A DNA stretch of 64,000 nt. Origin: Ichthyophthirius multifiliis. Taxonomy: Eukaryota > Ciliophora > Oligohymenophorea > Hymenostomatida. The stretch lies in assembly GCF_000220395.1 (NCBI RefSeq), contig NW_004086072.1, forward strand, positions 95,569 to 159,568, read 5' to 3'. Below the pieces are notes generated by a model. That model made no database searches. It was given only the letters and a program-made list of their open reading frames with translations, and was not told the origin of the DNA. Position 1 is the stretch's first letter, and each line of letters begins with the position of its first letter. The position numbers and the translations under genes were made by a program. Below, in pieces: positions 1 to 13,346 of the stretch.

Positions 1-1671
1 ACAATATATTTTTAGAGAAAATTGCATTCATTTTAATATATATTTATCGCACGAAAATGTTATATAATCCCATTCTAATTATCCTAACTTTAAATAAATA
101 TCCAAAAGAAACCCATTTATTTTAAATATCGTCAAAGTTTTCATATAAAACAACTTCTATGGGTTTAAAAATGTTATTTTCTATAGCAAAAATAGCAAAC
201 TTTTCCATACTAATTTTCGTTGTTTGGGTATTTTAATTAATATAATTTGCATTTTCGAAAAAAAAATTCCCGAAACTATCATAATGTTCTTTATGGCAAA
301 TATATTTACCCAAAAAATTAAATTCATTTTTGCCTTAAATAAAAATAAAATAATAAAAATAATAAAGATATTTATACTAATTGCTAAATCTTCATCGGCA
401 TCAATAAGTAAAAGATAATTTTTAATTTTAAGAAATTAGTTTTTCTTTACTTCCATTTTAGCATCTAAAAGAATTTTTAACCCAAAAGAAGCTTCAACTA
501 CAAATTTAGTAACTCCAGAAGAACTTTCTAAATATTTTATATACTCAATTAGATTTTTAAGCTTATTTAAATATGATTGGGGAAGAATATTATCAAATAA
601 TTTAATTAGTAATTCATTTATTTTTTAAGCAGGTAAAGTGCTTAAAGCTTAATTGTTTTCATCTAAAATAAACATATTATTCATATAGAAATTAAAGTCT
701 TGTGTTTCGTAATTTTTATAAGGATGAATTGCATAAAAAGACATAAATGTTGATACTTTTTCTGTATATTAATAATGGTATAGACTTCTTAAAAATTAAG
801 ACATATTCTTTTCGGCTATTTTTTTAAATCCTCCGAACTTTTAAAGAAAGAAATCATAAGTTACTGCATTTAATGGATGTGATTTTTCACCTAATTTTAT
901 TTGTTTTATTTTATGTTAAAATATTTATATAATAAATTTTCGGGTATATTATTCTGAAAAAATTGGTAATTTTTGTTTTAAAGATGCTTTAGTGGGAAGC
1001 AAATGGTCAAAATAATATTATTTTTTCTATATTTATTAGTAGGTAGTTTTAAATAATTGCTCTATTTTCGAACTATTATTATTAGTTGTATATATTACTT
1101 CCTTTAGTATTTATGTTGTTATATATTCCTAGTTTTCTGGAATATTATTTTCTATATTATTTTAGTTTTAATTTTATTTTGGTTATAATTAAGATTCTTT
1201 ATCTAAGTTTTAACTTTTGAAATTTTTATCTTGTATAATTTTTAAGGATTTTTATACCGAAAATTTATTTGGGGAACTTTTTAATGAAAAAAAATCTGAT
1301 TTTGTTTATGCTTTTTATGGAAATTATAAATTAGATTCAATGTTTTAAAAAGTACTTTATAAGTTTTAATTTTACATATTATTAAAATTTATATTATTAT
1401 TTGTTGGTAAAATATTATTATTTTATTGAAAATTAATACGAACATTTTAAATTTTTTAGTTTAATTAAAATAATTCCATTTCTAAATCAAGAATTTTAAT
1501 TTATAAATTTTCTTGTTCTTGAGAATAAATATTATCTTATTTTTAGATTTAATCAAAATATTTATCAATATTATATTGTTATTATTAATTGAATGCAATT
1601 TTTAAATTATCGTTCATTTAATTAAAAACATTTAATGATTTAATTTATTCGTCAAATATTTAATCTATTTA

Positions 1672-1704
<33 letters not shown>

Positions 1705-3477
1705 TTATTATTATTATTATTATTATCATTATTTTCTTTTTCTTATTATTCATTTTTTTTTTTTATTATATTATCATTTTTTAAATTGTCATTTTAATAT
1801 TTTTAATTTTTTTCAGTATTTCTTTCCATAAAAACTATTTTTTCAGTTTATGTTTCTATTTCTTACATACATACTTATTAATTTGTCATAGTATTTTTAT
1901 TCTAAAAATCAAGCTCAACTTATGTATAATCATCTATAAATAATTAAATCATAACATGAAGTGCTTTTGTCCTCAACATCTATAATATCATCATTAACTT
2001 AACAACTTGTTGATACAAGTACATATTTAATACCATCTTTTCCTTAAAAATTAATATGTTTATTATTATCATTACTATTATTTTAAGGAATTTCATAATA
2101 TTATTCCGGAGGCTATATTTGCCAAAGTAGATTTATTTTTTCTTCCAAATCTTACAATTCTTAAAAAGCAATTTTATTTTTTTACATAAATTATTTTTAT
2201 TCTTGACTATGTTAGTTTTCTTGCATTTTTATTTATTTTGTGAAATTTCTATTATTTTCGTAAAAGGCTTCTTATCTTTTATTATTCTATTATGAGAATT
2301 TTTTGTAATTAATATTATATATGCTTTATTAAAATAGTATTTTCTCATCAATAATTTCATTTTTGGATGGAAAATTTTTTTAATATTCTTCAAATTAATG
2401 TTTAATTTTGGCATATTCATCTCTCAATAACTCATAATCAAGTTTAATTTATTCTAAAAAAGCTTCTTATTTACAGCATTTTTTCTCCATGTATTTTTAA
2501 TCATTTAGTATTTTTATATTTACATATTCTTTATGTTCTAGTAATTATTTTTATTTTTCTATTAAAGGAATAAATTTTCCCATTTCTACTTTAAAACCTT
2601 CTTTTAGTTTACCTATAAACTTTTCTAATTCTTTTTTAAATTCCTTTTTTTCTTTATGTCCTCTTTCGAATAATTCCTACATTAATTTCATTAAACCTTC
2701 CCATATTTTTTTCAATAAATGGCCTCTTTCACTACATTATTGGCTTACTTGTCTAACTATCTCCCCCATACAAGCTTAGTAAATAGCCTATAAATCCATA
2801 AATTATTCTTCATAAGTTTTTTTTTCTAGATCGGAATTTAATACTTCATTTATCATTTCTTCGAGCCATATTCCTAGTTCTACTGCATCTTTTCGGCAAG
2901 ATAGACTTTATAGATTTTTATTTTGGGATGTGTGGATAAAAATTGGGTCTTAGTTTTGTTCGAAGAGTTTAAATAAGTGTCTTTGTGAACGTTTTTGTCT
3001 GATTTTCTACCATACGGAACTAAAAAGATCATCTGTTTTCATATAAGAAGGAATTTCTTGTTTATATAAATCCTCATTTACTATTTCAAGGAGTTTATAA
3101 GATAAATCTCTTTTTATTTTCGGGAGATTTTTACTAAAAATGCTTTGCCTATTTGTTTTATTTTTTTGTAATGCTAAGTGGAGAAAGTTAGCATAAAAAT
3201 TATCAGAGTTCTTTTTTTCGTTTATATTTTCTAATATTTCTGCTTTCTAAACAGTTAAAATGGTACTTTCTTTATTTATTGATGAATATACGGGCACAAA
3301 ATTATTCGAGTTTGTAGTAAATTAGGATAATTGGATGTTTTTTTTTTAAGAAAAAAAATCTTTATTTCGATCTGATCTTATTACGTTTTTTATAGATAAT
3401 ATACTCTTTGAGCGTTATTTTTTGGATATTTCTTCTTATTAACTGAGTTGCTTTTATAGAAAAAATGTTTTTTTCAT
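1..3477 (-). CDS. Large ciliary-type coiled-coil protein with an AXDND1/TSNAXIP1-like motif, 3' end cut by window edge
   Basis: Read on the minus strand from the ATG at 3477 with TAA/TAG as Gln, the frame runs to the left edge with no accepted stop. About 190 residues in is EIVRQVSQQCSERGHLL followed by KKIW. This is the signature of proteins with an axonemal dynein light chain or TSNAXIP1-type N-terminal region (family knowledge). A long charged coiled coil follows, then a poly-Asn/poly-Gln stretch, then a globular C-terminal part with an EF-hand-like loop (DADEDL ... EF) interrupted by a 44-nt intron at 334-377. Two compensating frame changes occur, one at 1934-1955 (a possible 22-nt micro-intron, GTTATG...TATAG) and one in the trinucleotide run near 1680-1705. 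A structural role in cilia is inferred from the motif. The exact family is uncertain. Confidence 0.72.
1672..1732. repeat. Trinucleotide (ATT)n run inside a coding region
   Basis: An almost pure ATT/TAT repeat with a single TTC interruption. On the minus strand it encodes poly-Asn then poly-Gln. The reading frame used upstream differs from the one used downstream, so the run coincides with a frame break. Confidence 0.85.
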
Positions 3478-3645
3478 TTTTTAATATTAATAATAGTGTA
3501 TTGTTATTTATTAAATTTTTAAAAAACAAAAGAATTATCGTATTATTTTATATTAAAAATTAAAAATTAAATTTATATATATAAAATATTTATGTTTTAT
3601 TTTTTTATAAAAATAATATATATAATATATAAATATAAGAAGAAA

Positions 3646-5630
3646 TCATTTAAGAGATAATCCTCTTTTTCTTAAAGCTGAATTTTCTTTTTACTTTTTG
3701 TCTAAATATTCTTTAAAACTAAATTTGGCTATACTTCTTTAAGATAAATTTTTTTAATTGTTTTAAAATGGTTTAAATTGTTAATTAGTTTATTATTTAA
3801 TTACACTATTAAAACTTTAAGATTTATTAGATGCTTAAAAATTATTAGTAGTTATAAAATTAATTTTAGATAAATTTAGTAAAGAACTTACATTTTTTAT
3901 TTATTAATTTTCCATTGATTAGTTTTATTTAATTTATTATTATATTTATTGTTGAAATTAACAAATTTATTATTTTTTTATATTTGCTCTTTATATAAAA
4001 CTCTTATTTTATTAATTTAGTTTTAAAAAGTTTAAATAATCATTCTTTTTATTCGTTTATAAAAAAATATCATTTTCATCTTATGAATTTTAAGTCTTTT
4101 TATATTAAATATCATTCGCAGAAATTTTTTGACAATTTAAAATATTATCTATATACAATCTGATACTTTTTTTACTTTTTCTTCCTTTATAACATTAATT
4201 TAAGACATTTTTCAACATATTATCCTATACATTTGGATGTTTAAAATTATTATTTGCCTTAAGGATACCCAATTTAATTTTATAAATTTAAATTTCCCTT
4301 TCTTTGAAATTATAAATATCAGTTTTATCAACTATCGAATAACCAAAATCAAATCCTGAATTAAGTTATTTAGTCAACATTTTTTCAAAGGATATTTTTT
4401 CAAAATTTGTTTTCAAGGAAGTGTTTTTTTTTTTTATAGGTGGTGAAACATTTCTTTACGTTTATTTATTTATATATTCATTTCTATATATAATTGATTT
4501 TTTATGAAAATCTTCACTAGCAATTTGTATATTATTTTTAGTTTTTTTTATGTTTTCTTATATGTTTTTTAACATTTATATTTCTGAATTTCCTGCACTT
4601 TAAGACGATCTTTTTTTCTTTGGAGTTATTAATAGCATTTATTAATTTTCATCTTCTTCCTCATAATTTTTATTTTTTATATACTATTAATTACTTTATT
4701 CTAATTTTTTTTATATCAGTTATCTTCTCAAATTATCTTTTTAGATAAAAGCATTTTTTAGTTCTTCTATTATACTAAAAGGGACTATTTAAATAAACTT
4801 TAATACTTCAATAGCATAAGTTCGAACAACCATACTTTTAGCAGTAATAGTGTAGGCATATTAACCTTTGTAAAAAGAATTTTTAGGACTTTGATCTTAA
4901 AAAAGAGATTCTTCACCAAAAACACAAATTTAATTTAAAGTACAAATATTAATAATAAAGTTTTAATTTATTTATTTTTAAACAAAGCATTATCCATTAA
5001 TAATTATCCATAATTTGCTTTTTTAGTTTATACTCTCTTATCCTTATATTATTTAGTCTTTCCAAAACTCAATTTTTTCGAAGTTTTTTACTAATAAATT
5101 TTATAAATGAACATTTTTTAACAGATTTAATGAATTTATTGCTTTTTTTAAATTCGTAAATTTTTAATTTATTTATTATTACTGATTAAATTCTTTATTT
5201 ATTTTTTCATATTAACTCTTATTTATTTTTAATATTAACTTTGCTTGACTTTCTTATTTTAAAGTTTTGCATTTTAAGTTAAAAAGATATTAATTTTCTG
5301 ATATTTCGCATATTTATGTTTCGGTTAACTTTATTATTAAATAATCATCCAAGTCAATATAATTATGTTAATCTTGTGGTTTTTAAGCTGTTATTGTTTA
5401 TACAAACTTTTTTATTAAATATAATTTGTTTTGTATATTTTATTATATTTATTTATAAAATATACATCCTCAGATTAATCGTATTAAGAATTTGTTTCTT
5501 TAATTATTTTAAATATTTGAATAAAATAATCGTATTTTTATAAAAGTTTTATGAGTTCCTTTTTTATTTTTATCAAAATAAAAATTATTAATCTTTTTGT
5601 AAAAATTATTCATTTATTATTACTTTTCAT
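3646..5630 (-). CDS. Cyclic-nucleotide-binding-domain protein, 5' end uncertain
   Basis: Minus-strand frame ending at the TGA at 3646-3648. It is open from about 5395 downward without an intron. The middle of the protein reads as a cyclic nucleotide-binding domain: FWKDQIIQGQE, then LWIIINGQCF, then ICVFGEESLF and SMVVRTYAIEVLKFI, the expected order of beta strands with the phosphate-binding-cassette position FGE. An apparent end of an earlier domain copy (AKLILKINKSQY) precedes it, so two tandem domains are likely. The C-terminal third is Lys/Gln/Asn-rich with no known domain. The start is unresolved: a stop-free frame lies upstream across a 59-nt candidate intron (GTATAT...AAAAAAG, about 5399-5457), and the first plausible ATG is at 5630. 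Such proteins bind cAMP or cGMP. It may be a kinase regulatory subunit relative, but no kinase domain is visible. Confidence 0.68.
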
Positions 5631-5639
5631 TAATTAATT

Positions 5640-8100
5640 ATTATTTTTTAATATGTATTTTTTTAATGAAATATATTTAAACTCATAAATTTAAAAACAA
5701 ATAATTTACTTTTAATTAGTCTGTCGATTTATTCTACATGTTAGCTAATTAATAAATATGATCGATATTATTTTACTTTTATATATAATATTAATTATTT
5801 TATGTTAGTTTATTTTACAAAATCCTCTTTTTATAATAATTACGTTGAATTCATTTTTAATAATATAAATAAATAAAAAATATATGTTTTAATGATTTTT
5901 AAATATAATTTATAATAAAAGCTAATTAAGATAATAATTTTTAATTTTATTAACTTTATTATAAATTTTTTATTATTAAATTATTTTAATAATCCAAAAA
6001 CTTTTAATAACATATAAATTATATATTAATTAATTTAAATTTTTTCGCAATGATTTTTAGTAAAAAAGATTATAAATATTAAGTTATATTATATATTTAT
6101 TTTCAATACAATTAAATTTTAATATTATTTTTTTATTTTTTTAATAATATATATAACAAAATATATTTTTTTTAAAAGAAAAAACAAAATAATTATAATT
6201 TAATTATAATATCATAATTTTTTTTTTGAACATTAAGATAAAATAAATATAAAATATTACATTAGTTTTAATATTTATTTTATAATTAAACTTACTTTAT
6301 CATATTTAAATATAAAGTAAAAATTTAAAAAAATTATTATAAATATCCTTGAAAAAAATAGATAAATAATTAAATGTATAGAAAACATAAAACAAATTTT
6401 TTGCATTAATATTGATATAAATAGACCATATAAAGAGTAAAATAATATTTTTTAAATTTTTATACAAATTAAAAAAAAATATAAGAATCGCATATGACAA
6501 GATAAATAAAATAAAATTGATTAGAATATTTATATTTATTTGTTCTAAATAATATATTTTGCATCTAACAAAACGAAAAATAAATAAATTCCCTTTTATT
6601 TTATTATAAATATTATTTAAATTTAGATAAAATAATTCTAATATATTTTTTTATATATAAAATTTTCATTTGAATATTATTTATATTTTATTTTGATTTG
6701 ATTTGAATAAGATAAATATATTATAATATAAAATAAATAAAAATTAATTTTCTTTTACTTTTCTATTTTTCCCTATTTTATTATTTTACTACTTTTTTTA
6801 TTACTAAATATATTTTTATATTTTCCTATATATTAAATTATAGAAAACTATCTATAAAATCATTAATTAAAAAAACTAATCTTTAAAATCAAATAAATCT
6901 AATACTAAATTTTATTTATATTATAATTGAAAAAAAAGATTAATGTTTTCTTAAAAAAAAAAAAAAATAGAATTCTTTTACAAATTATTTTTTAGAAGAT
7001 TTTGCTAGAAAATAGATAAAAAAATATTAAATTAAAGACTCTAAAATTTTTTTATTAATATGTTTTGTAAAAATATATTTATTTCTAAAATTCTATATAT
7101 ATGTGTTTAGTTTAATATAATATATATAGAAGAAATATAATATTTTAAATTGTAAATATAATTAAAAAAAATATTAATAAATTGAATTACTGTTAATATA
7201 AATCTGTATGAATTAGAAATTCAAATAATGATATACTTATGTTTGAAAAAAACTATTTCTTTATTTTTTATAATTATATTTAAAAATTAACTATCTTGCA
7301 TATTCTCTATGTGGAATTTCATTTTTCTTTAGTTTACTATTTTAAGGAAAAGATCTTTCTTTTATATAAATAAAATAAAAATCCATAATCAGACTAAAGT
7401 TTATCTAATATGATAGTTATTGATCTATATAAATTCAGGATAATTCTTAGAATAAATACATTTATAATAAAATTATTGTAATATTTTTACAGTATATAAG
7501 TATATTATAATACGAAATTCAAGTTTGAATAATATTTTTATATAAATATTTAGCTTTTTGTTTCAGTTATCTTATTTTTGGTATTAAAATTTTACTATCA
7601 TTACATAAAAAATAAAATATTGACATATTTTTTTATTTAAAAAAAAAACACTTTAAATCAAATAATCAAATAATCGATAAAAGATAATGAAAATTATTAA
7701 TAAAATAAGAAAATTCGAAATTAATATACTTAAAAATTTATATACAATAGATTTAAATAATTACAAAAATAATTATATTGAAAAAAATAAAATGATTAAT
7801 ATATAAAAAAAAAAAATATAAATTATTAAATAAATTATTAAAACTATTTATAATAAATGTTGTATATATTTACATATATAATTACTTAATTTCTTTATTA
7901 TTTTTTATATTGATAATAAATATATTAATAACATTTACATAATTAATTTACTTATTTTAATTTTTATATATTTTTTAAATAGTTAAGTTATATACAATAA
8001 TTTATAATTAATTTTTTTATTTATTAATATTATATGATTATGACTAATTTATATATAAAAGTAAAATAAAATTAATTTTTACTTTTAAAATAAAAATATT
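5640..8100. other. AT-rich spacer, no convincing gene
   Basis: About 2.4 kb of nearly pure A/T sequence. Long open frames exist because only TGA stops translation, but none has the Gln, Lys, Glu and Gly mix of the neighbouring proteins. No RNA gene, repeat family or splice-site pattern was seen. Confidence 0.6.
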
Positions 8101-8103
8101 AAA

Positions 8104-9185
8104 ATGTCATTTGGTAAAGATTTTTATAATTTGTTTGGATAAGAAGTTATGCCTTATATCTAAAATTCTTAAGATTTTAAAAATATTCTTAAGGAGGAAA
8201 ATTTAAATAATTTAATAAATTTATATGATAGATATTAATAAAAAGTTTAAAACAAACAAGTTTATAAAATTGCCTCTTAAAAAAGAACATAAGAATTACT
8301 AAGTTAATGCGCAATACCATATACTGCCCCATATTTAGATTCTGATGTAAAAAAAATAAGAGAAATAGCTAAAATATAAAGAAATTCAAAATGGGTTTAA
8401 TTAAGAGCTGAAAAAGAGTCAAAAAAATAAATAGAGTTTATACAGAAGAATATATAGAATAAAAAATATAAAACAATGTGTGAATAAGCATAAGCAAAAA
8501 CTTTAGAATAAAAATTAGATAAACTCAGAAATGCATTTTCTTAATATAAAAATAAAAATGATGATGTAAAAAATAAATAAAAAAATTTATGTTTCTATGA
8601 AAGCATATATATAAATTTATTATATAGATTGAAAAAATGAAATCTTAATAATAATTTAAATTAAATGGGTTACATAATAAAATAGAATAAATAAATTAAC
8701 ACTAAAAATAATTTTTGTAAAGACTTAAAGAAGAAATAATTCTTGAAAAATAAATTGAAAAAAAAGAAATAAAAAAATAGTCTTTAATTAATCAAATGAC
8801 TATTAAAGAAAGAGAAAAATAAATTTAATAGATTAATCAATAAAAAAGAGAAAAAATTAAAAATTAAAAATATATCATATAACAAAAAGTTTTGCTAAAT
8901 TAATAATTGAAATAAGAAAAAGTTAGATAATATAATCATGAATAAATACTTGAATCTGATAAAACTATAAAAATGGCAGAAACATTCATGAATGTTCTTG
9001 AATAATAATAAAAAGAGGCTTAAAAATTATTAGAAGCTTCTTAAATGGAAAAAAATAATGCTAAATATGAAATGGGTATTGTCCATAATAACTCTTATAT
9101 GAATGTAAGATACAATAATATGTCAAATAGTCAAAGTATGTTTTAAAAGCATAAAGAAAATAACTCAATTAATAATTTAGAATGA
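8104..9185 (+). CDS. Coiled-coil protein, unrecognised family
   Basis: Starts MSFGKDFYNLFGQEVM at 8104 and ends ...NNSINNLE before the TGA at 9183-9185. One 62-nt intron (8566-8627, GTAAAA...TATATAG) joins two exons in phase 0. Without it the frame hits TGA within 70 bases. The product is about 338 residues. The N-terminal 100 are globular (QCAIPYTAPYLDSDVKKIRE). Residues from about 110 to 290 are a highly charged Lys/Glu/Gln coiled coil, followed by a Met/Asn/Ser-rich tail. The shape resembles axonemal or basal-body structural proteins, but I do not recognise a family, so that role is only an inference from composition. Confidence 0.75.
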
Positions 9186-9473
9186 TAACTTATTAAGAAA
9201 AAAAAAAAAAAAACTAATAAAAAAAAAATTTAATAAATAAAAAAATATACAAAATAAAAAATGAAATAAAATTTATCTTATATAAGAAATAAAATAATAT
9301 TTTATAAATTATTTTTAATAATTATTTTATATTATTTATAAATATTAAAAAAAAAAAAAATATTCAAATAATAATTACTTATTTTAAGATATATAGATAT
9401 ATAAGATAAAAATATTATGTTTTATTAATAAATAATTTTATAAAAAAATAAATAAAAAAAAATAAAAAAAAAA

Positions 9474-10051
9474 ATGTCTTTATTACCTGAATTATAATAT
9501 ACCTATACCTAAGATGAAAGGTTTTATTAAGAAACAAATAAATATTAAAAAATTAATAAAATAAATCAAACTATATATACAAATTATAACAAAGAATAAA
9601 ATAATAAAAAGAAAACTGAAATTTAAAACAATTTTCTTTAAATATTTATAAATAATTATTTTTTATATTTTTAATAATAATATATTAAAAATAGTATCGA
9701 AACAGTCGTAAATGCTATAAAAGCAAACAATAAATGCAAAGATTAAAGAAAAAATTTTAACTTATGTAGGTCAACAGTTTTAGGGAGACATGTATAACCT
9801 TAAGATTGCCTCTAATAATCTATGGATTTAATTAATTGCTTCTAACTAGTGTATTTTATTTACTTTTTTAAATAAAAAAATATAACTATAAAGTAAATAT
9901 AAAATATTTTTATATAATAAAGGAGAAGAGCTGAAACTCCTGCATGCTAAAGTGCTTACAATACAGTTTTTAGTGCGCCTAAAGAATTTCTAATGATAAA
10001 ATTGCTTTAGGTACATGCTAACCTATGTTAGATGCGTATATTAATTGCTGA
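9474..10051 (+). CDS. Triple CX9C mitochondrial protein, NDUFA8-like
   Basis: ATG at 9474. The protein shows CKDQRKNFNLC and CLQQSMDLINC, both exact CX9C, and a third CQPMLDAYINC just before the TGA at 10049-10051. Repeated CX9C pairs mark disulfide-relay substrates of the mitochondrial intermembrane space. Several such motifs in one chain resemble complex I subunit NDUFA8 (family knowledge). A 72-nt intron is inferred at 9851-9922 (GTATTT...AATAAAG). The last CX9C is one base out of frame with the rest. A single extra T in the T run at 9987-9989 would join ...VFSAPKEF to SNDKIALGTC, so a sequencing deletion is likely. The first ~60 codons are Asn/Lys/Gln-rich and might hide another intron. 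Confidence 0.7.
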
Positions 10052-11570
10052 GAATATGAAAACAAATAAGAATATAATATATTTATATAAATAATATTGT
10101 TATTTGTATATTTTATTTATACAAATAAAATAATATATTATTTAATTGATAAATTAGATTGATATATATTTTTATTATTATATTTGTTTATTTTTAAAGA
10201 TTATATGAATCAATAAAGAAAAATAATATTTTAAAGCAGTTGATTTATGAATTTTTTTATTTTTAGTTACTATTTCTAAAAATTTAATTTTAAGTTTTTA
10301 TTTTTTAATTGATAAAATTCTAAAAATTATTTCTTAATGTTTTATATTCTTAAAAAAATTTCCAATTTTAATTTTAAGTATTAAAATTTTTAAATAAAAT
10401 AAAAATTTTAGATATAAATAACAATTAATTATATGATTTTCTAAAAGTTCTAATTTAATGAAAATATTATATAATTAATTTAATAATAAAAAAAATATTA
10501 TTATATAATATATAAATTAATAATAGATTATTAATTTATATATTTTTTTATATTATTATCATATTATTCTTAGAGCTTATACATCTAATTGATTAAAATG
10601 ATAAAAAAATTAGTTATATATTTTTAATTTAAAAATTATTTACTATTATCTTTATTTATAATTTATATCTAATTAACAAAAAAATATATAAATTATCGCA
10701 TAAGAAGTTAAACTAAAAAAAATAATTAATAAACATTAAAAAAAAAACATATAATTAATTAATATTCTTATTATAATCTTTTGTTAATATTATCAATAAT
10801 GTAACATTCAATTAGTAAATTTAAGTAAATTTTTGTTTTGGTTTTAATTTTTTTTAAGATAATTTATCTATTTTGAAGTATTTTGTTTTGTTATATATAT
10901 ATATTTTTTTATTATAAATTTTCTTAACTTTTATTTAATTCGAATTTTATTTTTTACTTTATTTACTGTTTAATGTCTGATTTTCTAAATATTATTAATT
11001 GTATAAAAGTTGCAGGAAATTTATTTGATACTATTAAAATTAGTTAGAAATATTATTTTATAAATTATTTAAAAAATTGTAAACTTATTTAATACTTATT
11101 ACATTTTCAATTTTATTTTAATATTGCTTTAATCGATTATTCATATAAGTTTTTTTAAAGAATATAGTATATTAATAAAATTATTTATTATTAATTGAAT
11201 TTAAAAATATATAATTTTTAAACTTTAAGATAAAATAAATATACAGATTTATGGATATATACAATTTTTTTTTGAAAGAATATATAATTATATTAAAAAT
11301 AATTATATATATTTTATTTTATAAAATATATAATAATTAATTTATATTTATTTTATAAAAAAAAGATATTTTCATTATAAAAATAAACATATTAAAAATA
11401 TATATTTAAATATATTTTATATTCATAAATAATATAATTTTATATATTTTATTCGTTTATTTTTTTTCAAACAACTTGAATTGGATTATTGTTTTTATGT
11501 TTAGATAATTACGCCTTCATTAATTTAGTTCCTGAAAAAATATTAGCAAAAATCATTGAAACTGTAGGTA
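10052..11570. other. AT-rich spacer with one weak ORF
   Basis: Mostly A/T with no splice or domain signals. A plus-strand frame from the ATG at 10973 to the TGA at 11273-11275 (about 100 residues, starting MSDFLNIINCIKVAGNLFDT) has a plausible start but becomes Tyr/Phe/Ile-rich and featureless. It could be a first exon or chance. I do not call it as a gene. Confidence 0.5.
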
Positions 11571-11576
11571 GTTAAT

Positions 11577-11960
11577 TCATTTTCCCCATTTTACATTATT
11601 CACTATTACATATATGGCATTGCTTATTTTTTTTGATAATAATGTATGGAATGTTTGCTTATGGAAATCTTCAAGTTTTTTATACAAAATTTTTTTATTT
11701 AATTATTTAGATCTTTCACGTTCATTTTTGTTAGAATTATGTTAAAATGTAGCATTTGACATTAACGTATATTCACTTTTATATTCTGACAATTCATACT
11801 AACTTTATATTTCTATAGTTTCTTATTTTATATATTTTTTTTCTAATTTTTTTATAAAGTATCCATTTTCTTTTTTCTTTTAGTTTCTTTGTTTTTTTAT
11901 TTATAATTTTATTTTTCTCCTTTTAATATATTTTTATATTATTTGTTCTTATTATTTCAT
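11577..11960 (-). CDS. Small Lys/Gln-rich protein, unrecognised
   Basis: Minus-strand ORF of 127 residues from the ATG at 11960 to the TGA at 11577-11579. It starts MKQQEQIIQKYIKRRKI, continues through ELSEYKSEYTLMSNATFQHN, and ends IVNNVKWGK. The composition (Lys, Gln as TAA/TAG, Glu, Ser, His) is that of real genes in this window and unlike the spacer around it. A further exon is possible: downstream of a CTACCTACAG acceptor near 11555 another frame reads SMIFANIFSGTKLMKAQLSK and ends at a TGA, but the phase does not fit the available GT donors. No domain is recognised. The opposite strand is also open but strongly hydrophobic and lacks a start codon. Confidence 0.5.
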
Positions 11961-11964
11961 GTGT

Positions 11965-13340
11965 GTATATTAAAAATTTGAATATTAAATTTTATATATG
12001 ATAAAAAAATTTACTTTTTTCCTTAATTGTATAAATAGAAAAAAATAATTATAATTTTATAATTTTTAAATGTTTTAATTTTTATTAAGAAAAAAAATTA
12101 TTAACCAAAAAAATATATTTTAATTTGAAAATTAAATTAATATTATTGATTAATTAGTATGATATGATTTATATTATAAAATATTTTAAAATAATAATTC
12201 TATTTTGAAAATTCCTATTTATAAAGTTCCTTATATTTATTAATGTTTTAATCTAATAATTATAAGATTTTCGATAATTAAATCTATATTAACTTTTAAA
12301 AATATTTTTTTTATTTTAATTTTTAAAAATAATTTTTTAATAAATTTATTTATTTTTAATTTTAAATATTTTTAAAAATGCGCAATTTGAATACTTTTTA
12401 ATCAAGATTAATTATGGAATATATAACAAATTTTTACTTATCTTTTGTATAATATTAACATATTTTACATTTTTTTTATATTATTTAAGTAAGTAAAAAG
12501 AAAACTAAATTAAAATATTTTAATATATTTGTATATTTACCAAATTAATTTCTAAAAAATAAAAAACGAAATTTATTATTTTTGTATACGAAATTGTAAA
12601 ATTGCTTTTTAAAACAATTAAACTTTAACTCATTAATAAACTTTTAAACTTTTTTGTTCAAATATATATTTAATTAACAAAGTAATTTTTCTATTCAAAT
12701 TTTTAATTAAATTTAATAAAAAGAAACATATAAAAATAATAAAATATTGATTTTTTTCAAGTTTTATTCGAAATTAATGTAAATAAATATTTTTTATTTA
12801 AACTAATAAATAAGATTAACTTTTACATAACTTTTTCATATACCTTTTTACTTATTTTAAGTGACTTTTTTTAAAATCTAATTAAAAAAAAAAAGGTGAA
12901 AATAATAAATAACCTTTTTATTCTTTTTGATTGAGTTTTTAAAATAAATTAAAGAGAAAATAGAAAAATTTATAAAAAATTAATAGTATTATATATTTAA
13001 ATAATAATTAATTTATATACTGAATATGTCATATTAAATTTTAATTTTACTATAATATTTATAATCAATATAATTGTGTAATCTACTAATATTATTGTTT
13101 AAATAAAATATTCTATTTTTTAAAAAAATTGATTGATATTACATATTCTTAAGAAATAAATATGTTTACTGAATTATTTAAATTTTATATTATAAGAAGC
13201 GGGATATAGAAATCAATTCAATTTTTACTCAAATAACCGCCAAAATATTATAGTTAATATTTTATTTTTTATTAAAAAATAAAAAAATACGAAAAATCAT
13301 CTAATTAAAAAATAAAGAAAAGCTATCTTCAAATAAAATT
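11965..13340. other. AT-rich spacer containing one short hairpin element
   Basis: No coding signal seen. The only structured piece is the imperfect hairpin at 12866-12946, listed separately. Confidence 0.6.
12866..12946. repeat. Imperfect hairpin ending in the shared motif GATTGAGTTTTT
   Basis: The left arm TTTTAAAATCTAATTAAAA pairs with the right arm TTTGATTGAGTTTTTAAAA. About 16 unpaired bases (TGAAAATAATAAATAA) separate AAGG from CCTT. The same 12-base right-arm motif and a similar fold recur at 40473-40544, and a close variant lies inside a kinase intron at 31903-31980. Confidence 0.55.
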
Positions 13341-13346
13341 TAAAAA

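Noticed and set aside
3838-3895. Strong-looking intron GTAAGT ... TTTTTAAG in the cyclic-nucleotide-binding gene
   Set aside because: The coding frame is continuous and the same on both sides without splicing, whereas removing 58 nt would break it.
6306-6500. 64-residue Ile/Phe/Tyr-rich minus ORF
   Set aside because: Spacer composition with no splice or homology signal.
11480-12002. Plus-strand open frame of about 170 residues
   Set aside because: No ATG at its start, strongly hydrophobic, and antisense to a better small gene.
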